This document shows positions 45,037-54,560 of a DNA stretch of 64,000 nucleotides, piece by piece. The stretch lies in NCBI RefSeq assembly GCF_016918505.1, contig NZ_JAFFPZ010000001.1:346427-410426 (forward strand), given 5' to 3'. The DNA is from Desulforhopalus vacuolatus (GTDB lineage: Bacteria; Desulfobacterota; Desulfobulbia; Desulfobulbales; Desulfocapsaceae). How positions within the stretch are numbered: the first letter of the stretch is position 1; every line of letters begins with the position of its first letter. The translations under genes and the position numbers were made by a program. A model generated the notes under the pieces. The model had not been told where the DNA came from and made no database searches. It saw only the letters and a list, made by a program, of their open reading frames with translations.

Positions 45037-46512
45037 TTACTGCCCGCCGGTCAGGCACGGGTTACGCGCGGCATACGTTTCATCAAGACGTCGGACCTTA
45101 TAGCGCTGTGGAGAGTTGTGCAACAAATCCGGATCAGTTTTTGCCTCCTCGGCGATTGCTCTCATCACCTCAATAAACTCGTCGAGATCCTCAAGGCACT
45201 CCGTCTCCGTCGGCTCAATCATAATTGCACCATGGACGATGAGCGGAAAGTAGATCGTCGGCGGGTGGTAGCCGCAATCCATCAGCCTTTTGGCAATATC
45301 AAGCGTGGAAACTTTATATTCTTCCTGCAGCTTGTCTGAGAAAACCACTTCGTGCATGCAGACAGCATCCTGGGGCAGAAAGTAATACCCACGCAGTTTC
45401 TCTTTGATATAGTTGGCGTTGAGCACTGCAAGTTCACTTGCCCGGCGCAAATATTCTTCCCCCATACTGAGAACATAGGAGTACGCCTTGATCAGTACCC
45501 CGAAGTTCCCGTGAAAGGAATGCACCCGACCAAGGGAATCGGGCAGGTCGGTCTTGCGGTGATACATTTTGCCGTCAAAGGTAATATGCGGGGAGGGAAG
45601 AAACTTCTCCAGTTCTTTCACAACACAGACCGGACCAGCCCCCGGGCCGCCACCGCCGTGGGGGGTGGAGAGGGTTTTGTGGACGTTCCAGTGCATCACA
45701 TCCACTCCACATTTCTTCATATTAATGATGCCCATCATGGCGTTCATGTTGGCACCGTCGCCATACACGAGACCGCCCTTCTCATGCACGATATCGGCAA
45801 TCTCCCGGATGTTTGATTCAAACAGGCCGAGGGTGTTGGGGTTGGTAATCATAATTCCGGCGGTGTCATCGTCCATCAGCTCCCGCACCTCATCCGCATT
45901 GAGCCGGCCCTTTTCATTCACCGCAATTTTCACCGGTTTGAAACCGCAAAGGGCGGCAGAGGCGGGATTCGTTCCGTGAGCGGTGTCCGGCATGAGGATT
46001 TTACTCCTTTTTTTGCCTTTGCTCTTGTGGTACGCGGCAAAGAGAAACATGCCGGTAAGCTCGCCCTGCGCTCCAGCGGCAGGCTGAAGGGTCGCAGCAT
46101 CAAGGCCGGAGATGACACAGAGGGCCTGCTGCATTTCGTAGATCAATCGCAGAGTTCCCTGGCAGAGTTCATCCGGCAGCATCGGGTGCGCCTCGGTAAA
46201 TGCAGGCATGGCAGCGATCTGTTCGTTGATCTTCGGATTATACTTCATAGTGCAGGAACCGAGTGGATACATGCCCGTGTCTACCCCGAAGTTCCACAGG
46301 GAGAGATGAGTGTAATGCCGCACCACATCGACTTCGGAAAGATCAGGGAAGTTGGGACCTTCACCGAGCAGGCTGTCGTCAATCTGTGCCTGCGGCACGT
46401 CGCTTTCCGGGATACTCATACCACAACGCCCCTTTGCTCCGCGCTCCCAGAGCAGAGGTTCCTCGATGATAAGTCCACTTCTGCCGGGTCCAATCTGATT
46501 TCCAGGAATCAT
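45037..46512 (-). CDS. gcvPB: Glycine dehydrogenase (decarboxylating) subunit 2
   Basis: The 491-residue catalytic half of the split P-protein of the glycine cleavage system. The PLP lysine is in HWNVHKTLSTPHGGGGPG. Other marks are LSLWNFGVDTGMYPLGSCTM, AAGAQGELTG, DTAHGTNPASAALCGF and GDGANMNAMMG. It decarboxylates glycine and passes aminomethyl to GcvH. The start overlaps the gcvPA stop (ATGA), so the two halves are translated together. It is the last gene of gcvT-gcvH-gcvPA-gcvPB. Confidence 0.96.
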   Translation of the reverse strand: MIPGNQIGPGRSGLIIEEPLLWERGAKGRCGMSIPESDVPQAQIDDSLLGEGPNFPDLSEVDVVRHYTHLSLWNFGVDTGMYPLGSCTMKYNPKINEQIAAMPAFTEAHPMLPDELCQGTLRLIYEMQQALCVISGLDAATLQPAAGAQGELTGMFLFAAYHKSKGKKRSKILMPDTAHGTNPASAALCGFKPVKIAVNEKGRLNADEVRELMDDDTAGIMITNPNTLGLFESNIREIADIVHEKGGLVYGDGANMNAMMGIINMKKCGVDVMHWNVHKTLSTPHGGGGPGAGPVCVVKELEKFLPSPHITFDGKMYHRKTDLPDSLGRVHSFHGNFGVLIKAYSYVLSMGEEYLRRASELAVLNANYIKEKLRGYYFLPQDAVCMHEVVFSDKLQEEYKVSTLDIAKRLMDCGYHPPTIYFPLIVHGAIMIEPTETECLEDLDEFIEVMRAIAEEAKTDPDLLHNSPQRYKVRRLDETYAARNPCLTGGQ

Positions 46513-47843
46513 GCTTTTACCTCCTCAATAACACTGTCAAGCACCTTCCGGCTGGCAGTCTCTGTAGCACAGAAGAGCCACTTCCCGGAACCATTCTCAT
46601 AAAATTGACCGAGATTCAAGCCAGCCACGATTTTCTTTGCCAGCAACCGCTGCTGTACCGCAGCAAAGTCACAGTCAAACTCCATGACGAACTCGTTATA
46701 GGTCGGTCCGCTGTACGTCAGGCGACCGCCGGCGGCAAGCAGCCCGGCTTTGAGATACTCCGCCTTGTCGTAGTTCTGTCTCGCCAGGGTACGCAATCCC
46801 GTCCCGCCCGTTGAAGCCATATACATGGCGGCGATGAGGGTCATAATTCCCTGATTGGAGCAGATGTTGGAGGTCGCCTTCTCGCGACGGATATGCTGCT
46901 CGCGGGTGGCGAGGGTGAGAACGTAGCCGGTCTTACCATCCACATCCTGCGTTTTTCCCACCAGCCGTCCAGGGAGATTCCGGACATAGGCCTGTTTGCA
47001 GCCAAACATGCCGAGGCCGGGACCGCCAAACTCCCGGGGCATGCCGAAACTCTGTCCGTCTCCACAGACGATATCGACATCACAGGAACCGGGACGCTTC
47101 AACAAACCGTACGCCATCGCCTCAGTGAAGGCGACGATAGAGAGTGCCTTTTTATCGTGGGCTGCCGCAGAAACAGCGGGCAGGTCCTCTACCACTCCGA
47201 AAAAATTTGGGCTCTGTACCGCAACAGCGGCCAGTCCCTCAATATCAGCCGCTGCGGAGAGGTCAGTACGTCCATCGGCCAGCACCGGCAGCTCAATCAC
47301 CTCAAAATCGGTGGGGGCAAAGTAGGTACGAACCACCTCGCGATAATGCGGATGAACAGCACTGGAAATGGCGACTTTTGTCTCCTTCTTCTTGATCCGC
47401 AGGCTCATCAGCAGTGCCTCGGCAAGACCAGAAGCGCCGTCGTACATGGAGGCATTGGCTACTTCAACACCGAGCAGACGGGCGGTAAGTGTCTGATATT
47501 CAAAAAGCCCCTGCAAGGTCCCCTGAGCCATTTCCGACTGGTAGGGAGTGTAGGCTGTGAGGAACTCGGAGCGTCCCATCAGAGTCGGAATGGAACAGGG
47601 AATATAATGATGGTAGCGACCGGCACCGATCAGTACATGGTGCGACGACCCGACGGCCATCTGCGCCTGAATCTCATTCATATACTCAATAAGTTCCCAC
47701 TCGCTTTTCGGCGCGGGCAGATCCAGGGGGGCGTCGTGGCGGCTGGAGGTCGGAACGGCAGCAAAGAGTTCATCAAAATCCTTCAGACCAATTGCCTGAA
47801 ACATCCGGCTGATGTCATCTTCGGTATGGGGAAGGTAGCGCAT
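46509..47843 (-). CDS. gcvPA: Glycine dehydrogenase (decarboxylating) subunit 1
   Basis: The 444-residue partner subunit of the split P-protein. It begins MRYLPHTEDDISRMFQAIG as usual for GcvPA, and shows GRYHHYIPCSIPTLMGRSEF, TAYTPYQSEMAQGTLQGLFE and MYDGASGLAEALLMSLR. The C-terminal half is fold type I PLP-like without the lysine. The length is typical (about 440). It overlaps gcvPB by 4 bases. A 131-base gap upstream, with a small hairpin (CCGCAT/ATGCGG at 47897-47914), separates it from gcvH. Confidence 0.96.
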   Translation of the reverse strand: MRYLPHTEDDISRMFQAIGLKDFDELFAAVPTSSRHDAPLDLPAPKSEWELIEYMNEIQAQMAVGSSHHVLIGAGRYHHYIPCSIPTLMGRSEFLTAYTPYQSEMAQGTLQGLFEYQTLTARLLGVEVANASMYDGASGLAEALLMSLRIKKKETKVAISSAVHPHYREVVRTYFAPTDFEVIELPVLADGRTDLSAAADIEGLAAVAVQSPNFFGVVEDLPAVSAAAHDKKALSIVAFTEAMAYGLLKRPGSCDVDIVCGDGQSFGMPREFGGPGLGMFGCKQAYVRNLPGRLVGKTQDVDGKTGYVLTLATREQHIRREKATSNICSNQGIMTLIAAMYMASTGGTGLRTLARQNYDKAEYLKAGLLAAGGRLTYSGPTYNEFVMEFDCDFAAVQQRLLAKKIVAGLNLGQFYENGSGKWLFCATETASRKVLDSVIEEVKA

Positions 47844-47974
47844 GTCTTATTCTCTCTGGTGGAGATTATGATAAGGAAAGACCTCACCTGTTCCCACCGC
47901 ATCAGAGAATGCGGGGGGAAAGGAGACCCGTCGAAGCGGTGAACTGAAAGGTACCTGCTGAATGCAATCAAGCC

Positions 47975-48415
47975 TTACTCAAACTCAGAATCAGGCTCAG
48001 AATCAGGTTCAGAATCAAACTCGGACTCCACGAGTTTCAGGTAGGCTGTTTTATCCATCAGATTATCAAACTCTGACACGTCAGCGGGTTTTACCTTGAC
48101 GATCCAGGCTTCGTAGGGATCCTTGTTGACCATCTCCGGTTCATCTTCCAGGGCTTCGTTGATGGCGAGGATTTCACCACTCACCGGCAGATAGATCTCA
48201 GAAACAGCTTTCACAGACTCAAGAGTCCCGAACTCCTCTCCCTCCTCAAAGCTGTCTCCTTCGGCAGGCATCTCGACAAACACAATGTCTCCAAGCTGAT
48301 CCTGGGCATAATCGGTAATGCCAACGAAGACATTGCCCTCCTCAATTTTTGCCCATTCGTGTTCTCTGGTGTATTTCACGTCATCCGGAAAATTCAGTTC
48401 ATTGAGCTCTTTCAT
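47975..48415 (-). CDS. gcvH: Glycine cleavage system H protein with acidic repeat tail
   Basis: A 146-residue lipoyl carrier protein. The lipoyl lysine lies in GTLESVKAVSEIYLPVSGE. VKYTREHEWAKIEEGNVFVG starts the fold and MDKTAYLKLVE ends it. GcvH is usually about 125-130 residues; here an extra acidic tail EFDSEPDSEPDSEFE follows, encoded by a 12-base tandem repeat. ATG 48415 has AGGAGG upstream; a longer open frame through 48529 runs into gcvT and is rejected. It shuttles the aminomethyl group between P, T and L proteins. Confidence 0.95.
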   Translation of the reverse strand: MKELNELNFPDDVKYTREHEWAKIEEGNVFVGITDYAQDQLGDIVFVEMPAEGDSFEEGEEFGTLESVKAVSEIYLPVSGEILAINEALEDEPEMVNKDPYEAWIVKVKPADVSEFDNLMDKTAYLKLVESEFDSEPDSEPDSEFE

Positions 48416-48464
48416 TTTTATATCCTCCTGTGCTGGATTCTCGATATTCCGCGCTGTGCGGTCT

Positions 48465-49742
48465 TCAAACCATTTTTTTAAGTGCCCGGCGGGCGGTACG
48501 GTCAGGTCTGATATCCTGCCGAATTTCAACCTTTATTTTGCGCTTGCCGTCGGTGAGCCAGACACATTCTCCCGGGTTGAGCGCTTTTGTCAACTTCACG
48601 AAGCCGCAGGAGAGTCCTCTGGGAACAAAGTCTGCCGGACGCCCATCCTTTTCGGACGTGGCAAGGCTGACAAGTGTTCCATCGTCGAGACGACCGACAG
48701 CCATGTCGGTAGCGCAGGTGAGAATAATGCCGAGGCGATTCCCTTCGCTGTCGCAGACAAAGGACTTCTCGCTGATAACCATCTTGCGCGGGTCAAACCC
48801 GGCAAAAGCGAGGGTATATTCTTCCGCAATATACGCTTCCAGTGCTTCACTGCCAATAAATTTTGCGCTGAAATGTCCCCCTGCATCTCTTTCCGGCAGG
48901 GCAAACAGCCAGGGATTTTCGGCAAACGGCCAGGGGCCGATGTCCTGGTGGGAGAGCGGCAGGACAGCCCCGGCCCGCAGAGAATCACGGGCTGCCAGGC
49001 CGCAGGCGAGAATGCCCCTGTCAGCACCAGTTTCAAGGAGCATCTGCCAGACATTCAGAGTTTTCTCCGCTTCAAGAAAAATCTCAAAACCAAACTCCCC
49101 GGTGTACCCCGTGCGGGAAAGCAGAAGAGCCGTTCCGTCTTTCAAGCGCACAGGTTCAACACCTTCCACCTCATCGGTAAACCAGCCTTTAAATGAAAAA
49201 TAAGGCATATCAGTGAGAACTTTCGCCGGATTTTCCAGAATTTTCGCGAGGATTTTTGCTGATTCAGGTCCCTGGATATCAATTTTGCCAAGCGTGTCGG
49301 TCAGGTCACAGACTGCAGCGGTCAGGACCTTCTCACTGTGTTCTTCGAGCTGCTTCGTAATCACCCCGCCCATACCACTGTTGACAACCACAAAATAGAG
49401 GTGATCGAGAACCTCGTACACCAGCCCGTCGTCGATCACACAGCCGTTATTGTTGAGAAAAACGCCGTAAACAGCCCGCCCGGCAACAAGCGGATTCTTT
49501 TTCGGACCGAGACAGTGCTCAAGATCCTTGGAAAAACAGTGCTGCAAAAGAGTTCGCGCTCCAGGTCCGGTGACGGTAATCCCCACCATGTGACTGGTGT
49601 CAAACAGACCGGCATTTTTGATCACCGCGAGGTGCTCCTGTTTTGCTCCGGCAGGATACCAGAGCGGCATTTCATACTCTCCGAAAGGCGCCATATTCGC
49701 GCCCTGTTCCACATGCCATCCATGCAGGGGTGTTGTCTTCAT
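48465..49742 (-). CDS. gcvT: Glycine cleavage system T protein (aminomethyltransferase)
   Basis: A 425-residue folate-dependent aminomethyltransferase. It starts MKTTPLHGWHVEQGANMAPF and shows AGLFDTSHMVGITVTGP, IDIQGPESAKIL, SRTGYTGEFGFEIF and GILACGLAARDSLRAGAVLP. The last includes the Arg-Asp-x-LR motif that contacts folate. It is longer than the common 360-375 residues, mainly through insertions in the C-terminal half (around DIGPWPFAENPWLFALPER). GAGGAGAAAAGG precedes ATG 49742. It is the first gene of the gcv operon. Confidence 0.93.
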   Translation of the reverse strand: MKTTPLHGWHVEQGANMAPFGEYEMPLWYPAGAKQEHLAVIKNAGLFDTSHMVGITVTGPGARTLLQHCFSKDLEHCLGPKKNPLVAGRAVYGVFLNNNGCVIDDGLVYEVLDHLYFVVVNSGMGGVITKQLEEHSEKVLTAAVCDLTDTLGKIDIQGPESAKILAKILENPAKVLTDMPYFSFKGWFTDEVEGVEPVRLKDGTALLLSRTGYTGEFGFEIFLEAEKTLNVWQMLLETGADRGILACGLAARDSLRAGAVLPLSHQDIGPWPFAENPWLFALPERDAGGHFSAKFIGSEALEAYIAEEYTLAFAGFDPRKMVISEKSFVCDSEGNRLGIILTCATDMAVGRLDDGTLVSLATSEKDGRPADFVPRGLSCGFVKLTKALNPGECVWLTDGKRKIKVEIRQDIRPDRTARRALKKMV

Positions 49743-50511
49743 CCTTTTCTCCTCAAGAACATGGCAGTCGCAGCAGGCTGCGAAACTGAACCGGTTTGCA
49801 CACAGAGAACAGCTCAAAAATCCAGCATTTCAGTATATTACTCTATTTATAAAGTGCCAGAAGAAGTCTCCACCTTCTGGAAACCCATCGCAGAATTACC
49901 GTTGGTAGATGTCTCTGTCAATATATATTTTAGTATTTTACGGAATCATCATTTTAACACTCAATTTTCTTTACATTGCGCAATTTTTCTTTCTTAAAAA
50001 AAATGCACAGATCTGCTCAGAGAAGAGTGGTTCCGCAGCCTGCCCTTTATTCAAAATGCTGATACGATCAACCAGGATATCTGATAAACGTGAATCGTAA
50101 TTTTTTTTATCATTCTTTGTTGTATTCATATAATTTTTTATGATAATTTCTGTTTACGTCTATTTTTTACATAAAAGTTGTGGATTTCGTATTTATAACA
50201 ATCGTTTTTTTACTATCCCACAGATCACTCCTTCGAGGTGACAAAAAAAATGAATACATTTTCCCTGTCGACATGGTTCAAGGAGAGTGTAATCCATCCG
50301 AATTTTACAAAAATGTTCCCCCGCAGCAGCTCCCGTGAAATCGTTTTATTTGACCTTGATGCAGGTATCGTTTACGTTCCGGCAGAGAGATTAACCTGTT
50401 AACCGGTGCAGACAAAAACTGCACAAATACAGCGGGATTCCTGAAAAAATGACTCAAATACGCAGCCAGTCAAGACTCCCGTTCGACATTACTCATGAAG
50501 GAGATCAGACA
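49743..50511. other. Large divergent gap between gcv and ald
   Basis: A 769-base AT-rich gap between the divergent gcvT and ald genes, so it carries both promoters. I looked for a glycine riboswitch on the minus strand and saw no convincing aptamer core. A hairpin (CCAGAAG...CTTCTGG, 49857-49880) may be an old terminator or attenuator. A 50-codon frame at 50251 is listed separately. The 49920-50230 part is very T-rich and has no recognisable content. Confidence 0.5.
50251..50403 (+). CDS. Possible 50-residue protein, unknown
   Basis: ATG 50251 opens a 50-codon frame (MNTFSLSTWFKESVIHPNFT ... FDLDAGIVYVPAERLTC). CGAGGTGAC lies 8 bases before it. The composition is protein-like but no family is recognised. 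It is upstream of ald on the same strand and could be a leader gene. Confidence 0.25.
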
Positions 50512-51624
50512 ATGAAAGTAGGCATACTTAAAGAAATCAAAATTCTGGAAAATCGGGTCGCCATGGTACCCAACGGTGTCACCAGCATGGTCGCCCACGG
50601 CCAGGATGTCTATATTGAAGCCGCCGCCGGTGTCGGCGCCGGTTATTCCGATGAAGATTACATCGCTGCTGGAGGAAAAATTCTTTCCACCGCTGCCGAG
50701 GTATACAAAACCTGTGACATGGTAATGCATGTCAAAGAGCCGCAACCCTCCGAGTATGGCATGATCCGTGAGGGACAGATTGTCTTCACATACCTGCATC
50801 TCGCAGCTGATAAACCGCAGACCGATGCCCTCATTAAGGCCAAATCTGTCAATATCGCCTACGAAACCATTGAGAAGACAGACGGCTCCCTGCCACTGCT
50901 CGTACCGATGTCTGAAGTTGCCGGTCGCATGGCAGCACAGCAGGGTGCAAAATATCTTGAAATGCCCCAGGGTGGCATGGGCATACTGCTCGGCGGCGTA
51001 ACCGGTGTTGCCCCGGCAACAGTCGTTGTCATTGGTGGCGGCGTTGTCGGCGCAAATGCCGCAAAAGTAGCCTGCGGTCTTGGCGCAGAAGTATTCATCT
51101 TCGATATGAACCTGAAACGGCTCTCCTATCTGGAAGATGTGATGCCCGCCAACTGCCATCCCCTCATGTCCAATGCCGGAATTCTCGCAGAGTATGTGGC
51201 AAAGGCAGACGTTGTGATCGGCGCAGTACTGGTACCCGGTGCCAAAGCTCCGAAACTGGTCACAAAAGAGATGATCAAAACCATGAAGCAGGGTTCAGTC
51301 GTTGTCGACGTGGCCATTGACCAGGGCGGCTGCTTTGAGACCTCCCACGCCACCAGCCACTCTGACCCGGTATTCACTGTTGACGGAGTTGTTCATTACT
51401 GTGTTGCCAATATGCCGGGTGCTGTTGCCCGAACGTCAACCCTCGCGCTGACCAACGCGACCCTGCCTTACGCCCTTGAGATTGCCAGTAAGGGCTGGAA
51501 GAAAGCAATGCAGGAGAACAATGAGATCAAACTCGGTGCCAATGTCATCGACGGGAAGATCTGCTTCAAGGGAGTTTCCGACGCCTTTGATATGGAATAT
51601 GTACCAGTTGAGACGTTCCTGTAA
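50512..51624 (+). CDS. ald: Alanine dehydrogenase
   Basis: A 370-residue NAD-dependent L-alanine dehydrogenase converting alanine to pyruvate and ammonia. Motifs are MKVGILKEIKILENRVAMVP, MHVKEPQPSEYGMIREGQIV, FTYLHLAADK, the NAD fold VVVIGGGVVGANAAKVACGL, and VHYCVANMPGAVARTSTLAL. The length is standard (370). GAAGGAGATC precedes ATG 50512; the frame is open further upstream but without a good site. A sodium:alanine symporter gene follows after a terminator, so alanine uptake and use are adjacent. Confidence 0.96.
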   Translation: MKVGILKEIKILENRVAMVPNGVTSMVAHGQDVYIEAAAGVGAGYSDEDYIAAGGKILSTAAEVYKTCDMVMHVKEPQPSEYGMIREGQIVFTYLHLAADKPQTDALIKAKSVNIAYETIEKTDGSLPLLVPMSEVAGRMAAQQGAKYLEMPQGGMGILLGGVTGVAPATVVVIGGGVVGANAAKVACGLGAEVFIFDMNLKRLSYLEDVMPANCHPLMSNAGILAEYVAKADVVIGAVLVPGAKAPKLVTKEMIKTMKQGSVVVDVAIDQGGCFETSHATSHSDPVFTVDGVVHYCVANMPGAVARTSTLALTNATLPYALEIASKGWKKAMQENNEIKLGANVIDGKICFKGVSDAFDMEYVPVETFL

Positions 51625-51645
51625 AAAACCGTAATTGTACTTTTT

Positions 51646-51693
51646 ACCGGGAAGGGACGGCACCCGCGCAGTCCCTTCCCGGTTCTTTTTTAT
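51646..51693 (+). terminator. Rho-independent terminator after ald
   Basis: ACCGGGAAGGGA and TCCCTTCCCGGT form a 12-base stem around a GC-rich loop, followed by TCTTTTTTAT. It lies about 20 bases after the ald stop. Confidence 0.9.
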
Positions 51694-51996
51694 CCCAGCC
51701 TTCCGGCCGCATTATATTTCTATAAACGTCCTGCAAAAAAAAGTTAAATTTCCATAACAAAAATGGAATTTTTCAGAGTGACGTTCCATCCTTTTCATGC
51801 TATAGTTTTTCTGAATTGTCAGGTTTCTACATTCGGGAGGACTCTTTTTTCAAGTTCTCTTCCTGCTGCTTTTCCGCAATCCTGATCGTACAGAACAGCT
51901 TGTCTCAAAAAAAGATAACTGCTCCTGCACTTGAACAATAGTCTTGATGATAAACCCAAGGTCACCTTTACCACCATCTGAAAAACTGGAGGATTT
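51694..51996. other. Gap ahead of the symporter gene
   Basis: About 300 bases that hold the promoter of the sodium:alanine symporter. The strongest ribosome site is ACTGGAGG just before ATG 51997. An AT-rich run at 51725-51780 is the best promoter area. No gene, riboswitch or repeat was recognised. Confidence 0.45.
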
Positions 51997-53370
51997 ATGG
52001 AAACATTTTCAAACATGATCAGTACCATTGACGGCTGGGTCTGGGGTCCTCCCCTGCTCATCCTTCTTGTCGGTACGGGGCTATGGCTCACTATATGCCT
52101 GCGCGGCATTCAGTTCACCAAACTCTGGAGAGCCCTCTATCTTGCCTTCATCAAACGGAAAGAAGAAGGCGATGAAGAAGGGGACATTACTCACTTTCAG
52201 GCTCTGATGACTGCTCTTTCGGCCACCGTCGGAACGGGAAATATTGCGGGGGTGGCAACAGCTATTGCCATTGGCGGTCCAGGAGCTCTGGTGTGGATGT
52301 GGCTCACCGGTGTTGTCGGCATGGCCACCAAATATGCAGAAGCTGTGCTCGCAGTGAAATTCCGTGTTACGGATGAGAATGGAGAGATGGCCGGCGGACC
52401 AATGTATTATATTTCCCGCGGCCTCAACATGCCCTGGCTGGGAACTCTTTTTGCCGTTTTTGCTGCCTGCGCAGCCTTTGGTATCGGAAATATGACGCAG
52501 TCAAATTCGATTGCCGACGCAGTGGAAGCCACCTTTAATATTCCTGTATGGATTACCGGTATTACACTCATGGGTCTCTCCGCCGTTGTTATTCTCGGCG
52601 GAATTAAAAGTATTGCACGGGTTACTTCAATACTGGTTCCGATCATGATCGTTTTTTACGTACTCGCTTCCCTCTATATTATTGGGATGCATTACGCGGA
52701 AGTCCCGGCAGCGCTGATGTTCATCATCAAAGATGCCTTTACTCCGACGGCGGCCACTGGCGGCTTTGCCGGTGCCTCAATAATGATGGCTGTTCGTTTT
52801 GGTGTAGCTCGAGGCGTTTTCTCCAACGAATCCGGTCTCGGTTCCGCTCCTATCGCAGCAGCGGCAGCTCAAACCAAACACCCCGTCACTCAGGCGCTGG
52901 TCTCCATGACCCAGACCTTCATTGACACCCTCGTCGTCTGTACCATGACCGGCCTGATTATTGTTCTCACCGGATCATGGAAACTGGTGAAAGACGTTCA
53001 GATTATTGACGGCGTAGAAAAAGTAATCGGCTATTCTGGTGCCGAACTTACGACAAAAGCCTTCTCACTCGGTATGCCGGGTGGTGATTTTGTTGTCACC
53101 ATTGGTCTCATTCTCTTCGCCTATTCCACCATTCTTGGATGGAGCTATTATGGCGAAAAAGCAATGGAGTATCTCTTTGGCACAAAATTGTTGATTCCCT
53201 ACCGCATTCTCTTTGTCGCTTTAATCTTCGTAGGAGCTATTGCGAAGCTGGAACTGGTATGGAATATCTCGGATATCCTCAACGGACTAATGGCCCTGCC
53301 TAACCTGATCGGCCTGCTGTTCTTGACACCAGTTATTATCTCAGAGACGAAAAATTACTTCAATAAGTAG
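51997..53370 (+). CDS. Sodium:alanine symporter (AGCS family)
   Basis: A 457-residue membrane carrier of the alanine/glycine:cation symporter family with about eleven helices. Marks are [20 protein letters not shown] (substrate/sodium site), [61 protein letters not shown] and [11 protein letters not shown]. It imports alanine or glycine with sodium. The place next to ald and near gcv suggests that imported amino acids are deaminated for energy. A long terminator hairpin follows. Confidence 0.95.
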   Translation: METFSNMISTIDGWVWGPPLLILLVGTGLWLTICLRGIQFTKLWRALYLAFIKRKEEGDEEGDITHFQALMTALSATVGTGNIAGVATAIAIGGPGALVWMWLTGVVGMATKYAEAVLAVKFRVTDENGEMAGGPMYYISRGLNMPWLGTLFAVFAACAAFGIGNMTQSNSIADAVEATFNIPVWITGITLMGLSAVVILGGIKSIARVTSILVPIMIVFYVLASLYIIGMHYAEVPAALMFIIKDAFTPTAATGGFAGASIMMAVRFGVARGVFSNESGLGSAPIAAAAAQTKHPVTQALVSMTQTFIDTLVVCTMTGLIIVLTGSWKLVKDVQIIDGVEKVIGYSGAELTTKAFSLGMPGGDFVVTIGLILFAYSTILGWSYYGEKAMEYLFGTKLLIPYRILFVALIFVGAIAKLELVWNISDILNGLMALPNLIGLLFLTPVIISETKNYFNK

Positions 53371-53389
53371 TTTCTCCGTTTCAAATGTG

Positions 53390-53439
53390 TACACAACAGA
53401 GCCCGCAGCCGTTCATCGGCTGCGGGCTCTGTTGTGTGC
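53390..53439. terminator. Long palindromic hairpin after the symporter gene
   Basis: A perfect stem of 20 bases (arm 1 CACAACAGAGCCCGCAGCCG) around the loop TTCAT, 20 bases after the symporter stop. There is no T-run after it, so it may stop transcription less directly or protect the 3' end. Confidence 0.7.
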
Positions 53440-53915
53440 AGGGGGACGGGAGACAGGAGACAGGAGACGGGAGACGGGATGTAAAATTGATCGCAATGGT
53501 GATAACGGTGGCATTCATCATCATTAGTGAAAAATCGGTACAACAGTGATTCCAGCAATGGTGTTGTAGAGACAAGGTATGCCTTGTCTACACGGTGACG
53601 GTAAACCTAACGATAATGGTGGAATAACTTGTAACGCATGGAATAAACTGGTAGCTCGTCAGAGTTATTTGGGAATAGGCCTTCAGGATTCTTTCCGCTG
53701 CTGGCAACAAGGACTGGTACCTGTGCATGGTAACCTCCGGTTAAGTTGTCGTGACATAACCATACCGGCAGCTCACTCTTTTTCATATCACAGTGTCGCA
53801 CTTATTGTACTCATCCAGCAACTCGCTTTGCAGTAATGGGGGATCATGGGATAGTCTTAAATCTGATACTCCAGTGTCCGATGAGAAGTGATCACGCAAA
53901 CAGAATACCCCGACT
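53440..53915. repeat. Mosaic repeat with palindrome module, then unassigned sequence
   Basis: Directly after the hairpin comes a heptad tract (GGGAGACAGGAGACAGGAGA, 53448), then GATGTAAAATTGATCGCAAT and the palindrome module. Here the core has one change (GACAAGGTATGCCTTGTC). The module ends with TGTAACGCATGGAATAAACT at 53649, as at 59105-59130. The last 260 bases have no recognised content. Confidence 0.75.
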
Positions 53916-54554
53916 TTACTTTTCGTAAAGTTTAAAGTCAGGATAAAGCTCTTGGGCGCAATCGGGGCAGATCCCGTGGCTGAATTGAGCTTCAGAGTGA
54001 GCAGAGATATAAGCTTCAATCTGTTTCCAATATCCTTCATCATCGCGAATCTTCTTGCAGTGGCTGCATATAGGTATAATTCCTCTGAGGGTTTTGATTT
54101 CATCCAATGCGCCTTGAAGTGCCTCGTTTGTTTGCTGAAGGCGGGTGTTCTTATCTTTAAGCTCCTTCGTGAGATTTCTCAGCGTCAGGTGTGTTTTGAC
54201 CCGGGCCAGCACTTCTTCCACCTGAAAGGGTTTGTTGATATAGTCCACTCCCCCCACTGAAAACCCTTTCACCTTGTCTTCCAGCTCACCCAATGCACTG
54301 ATGAAAATTACTGGAACGTCTCTCAGGTGCATGTCTGCTTTCAGCGCATCACATACTTCATAGCCGTCCATTCCGGGCATGATAATATCCAGCAGGATGA
54401 GATCGGGGATTTCTTTTCTGGCCGCTTCGAGGGCAATCTGCCCGTTCAGGGCCGGGCGGACCTTGTATCCCTTACTCCCCAGGGCCTCTACCAGAATTCT
54501 AAGATTCTCTTTGGTGTCATCAACCACCAGGATATTTCCACCGTGTATATTCAT
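53916..54554 (-). CDS. Receiver protein with C-terminal CxxC/CxxC module
   Basis: A 212-residue response regulator without DNA-binding domain. The receiver (about 6-125) has NILVVDDTKENLRIL, the phospho-acceptor LILLDIIMPGMDGYEV, VIFISAL and DYINKPF. A coiled coil (about 125-160) leads to a short module with IPICSHCKKIRDDEGYW and GICPDCAQELYP, four Cys that may bind zinc. This module recurs at the ends of sensor proteins in delta-proteobacteria but its role is unknown. Its start is six bases after the kinase stop. Output is likely through protein contact rather than transcription. Confidence 0.88.
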   Translation of the reverse strand: MNIHGGNILVVDDTKENLRILVEALGSKGYKVRPALNGQIALEAARKEIPDLILLDIIMPGMDGYEVCDALKADMHLRDVPVIFISALGELEDKVKGFSVGGVDYINKPFQVEEVLARVKTHLTLRNLTKELKDKNTRLQQTNEALQGALDEIKTLRGIIPICSHCKKIRDDEGYWKQIEAYISAHSEAQFSHGICPDCAQELYPDFKLYEK

Positions 54555-54560
54555 GATATT

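Noticed and set aside
46893..47942. 349-codon open frame opposite gcvPA
   Set aside because: Antisense to a well-conserved gene; the sequence has no recognisable fold.
49743..50250. Glycine riboswitch upstream of gcvT
   Set aside because: A stretch with GACAGAGAC was considered, but the conserved aptamer core and tandem layout are absent.
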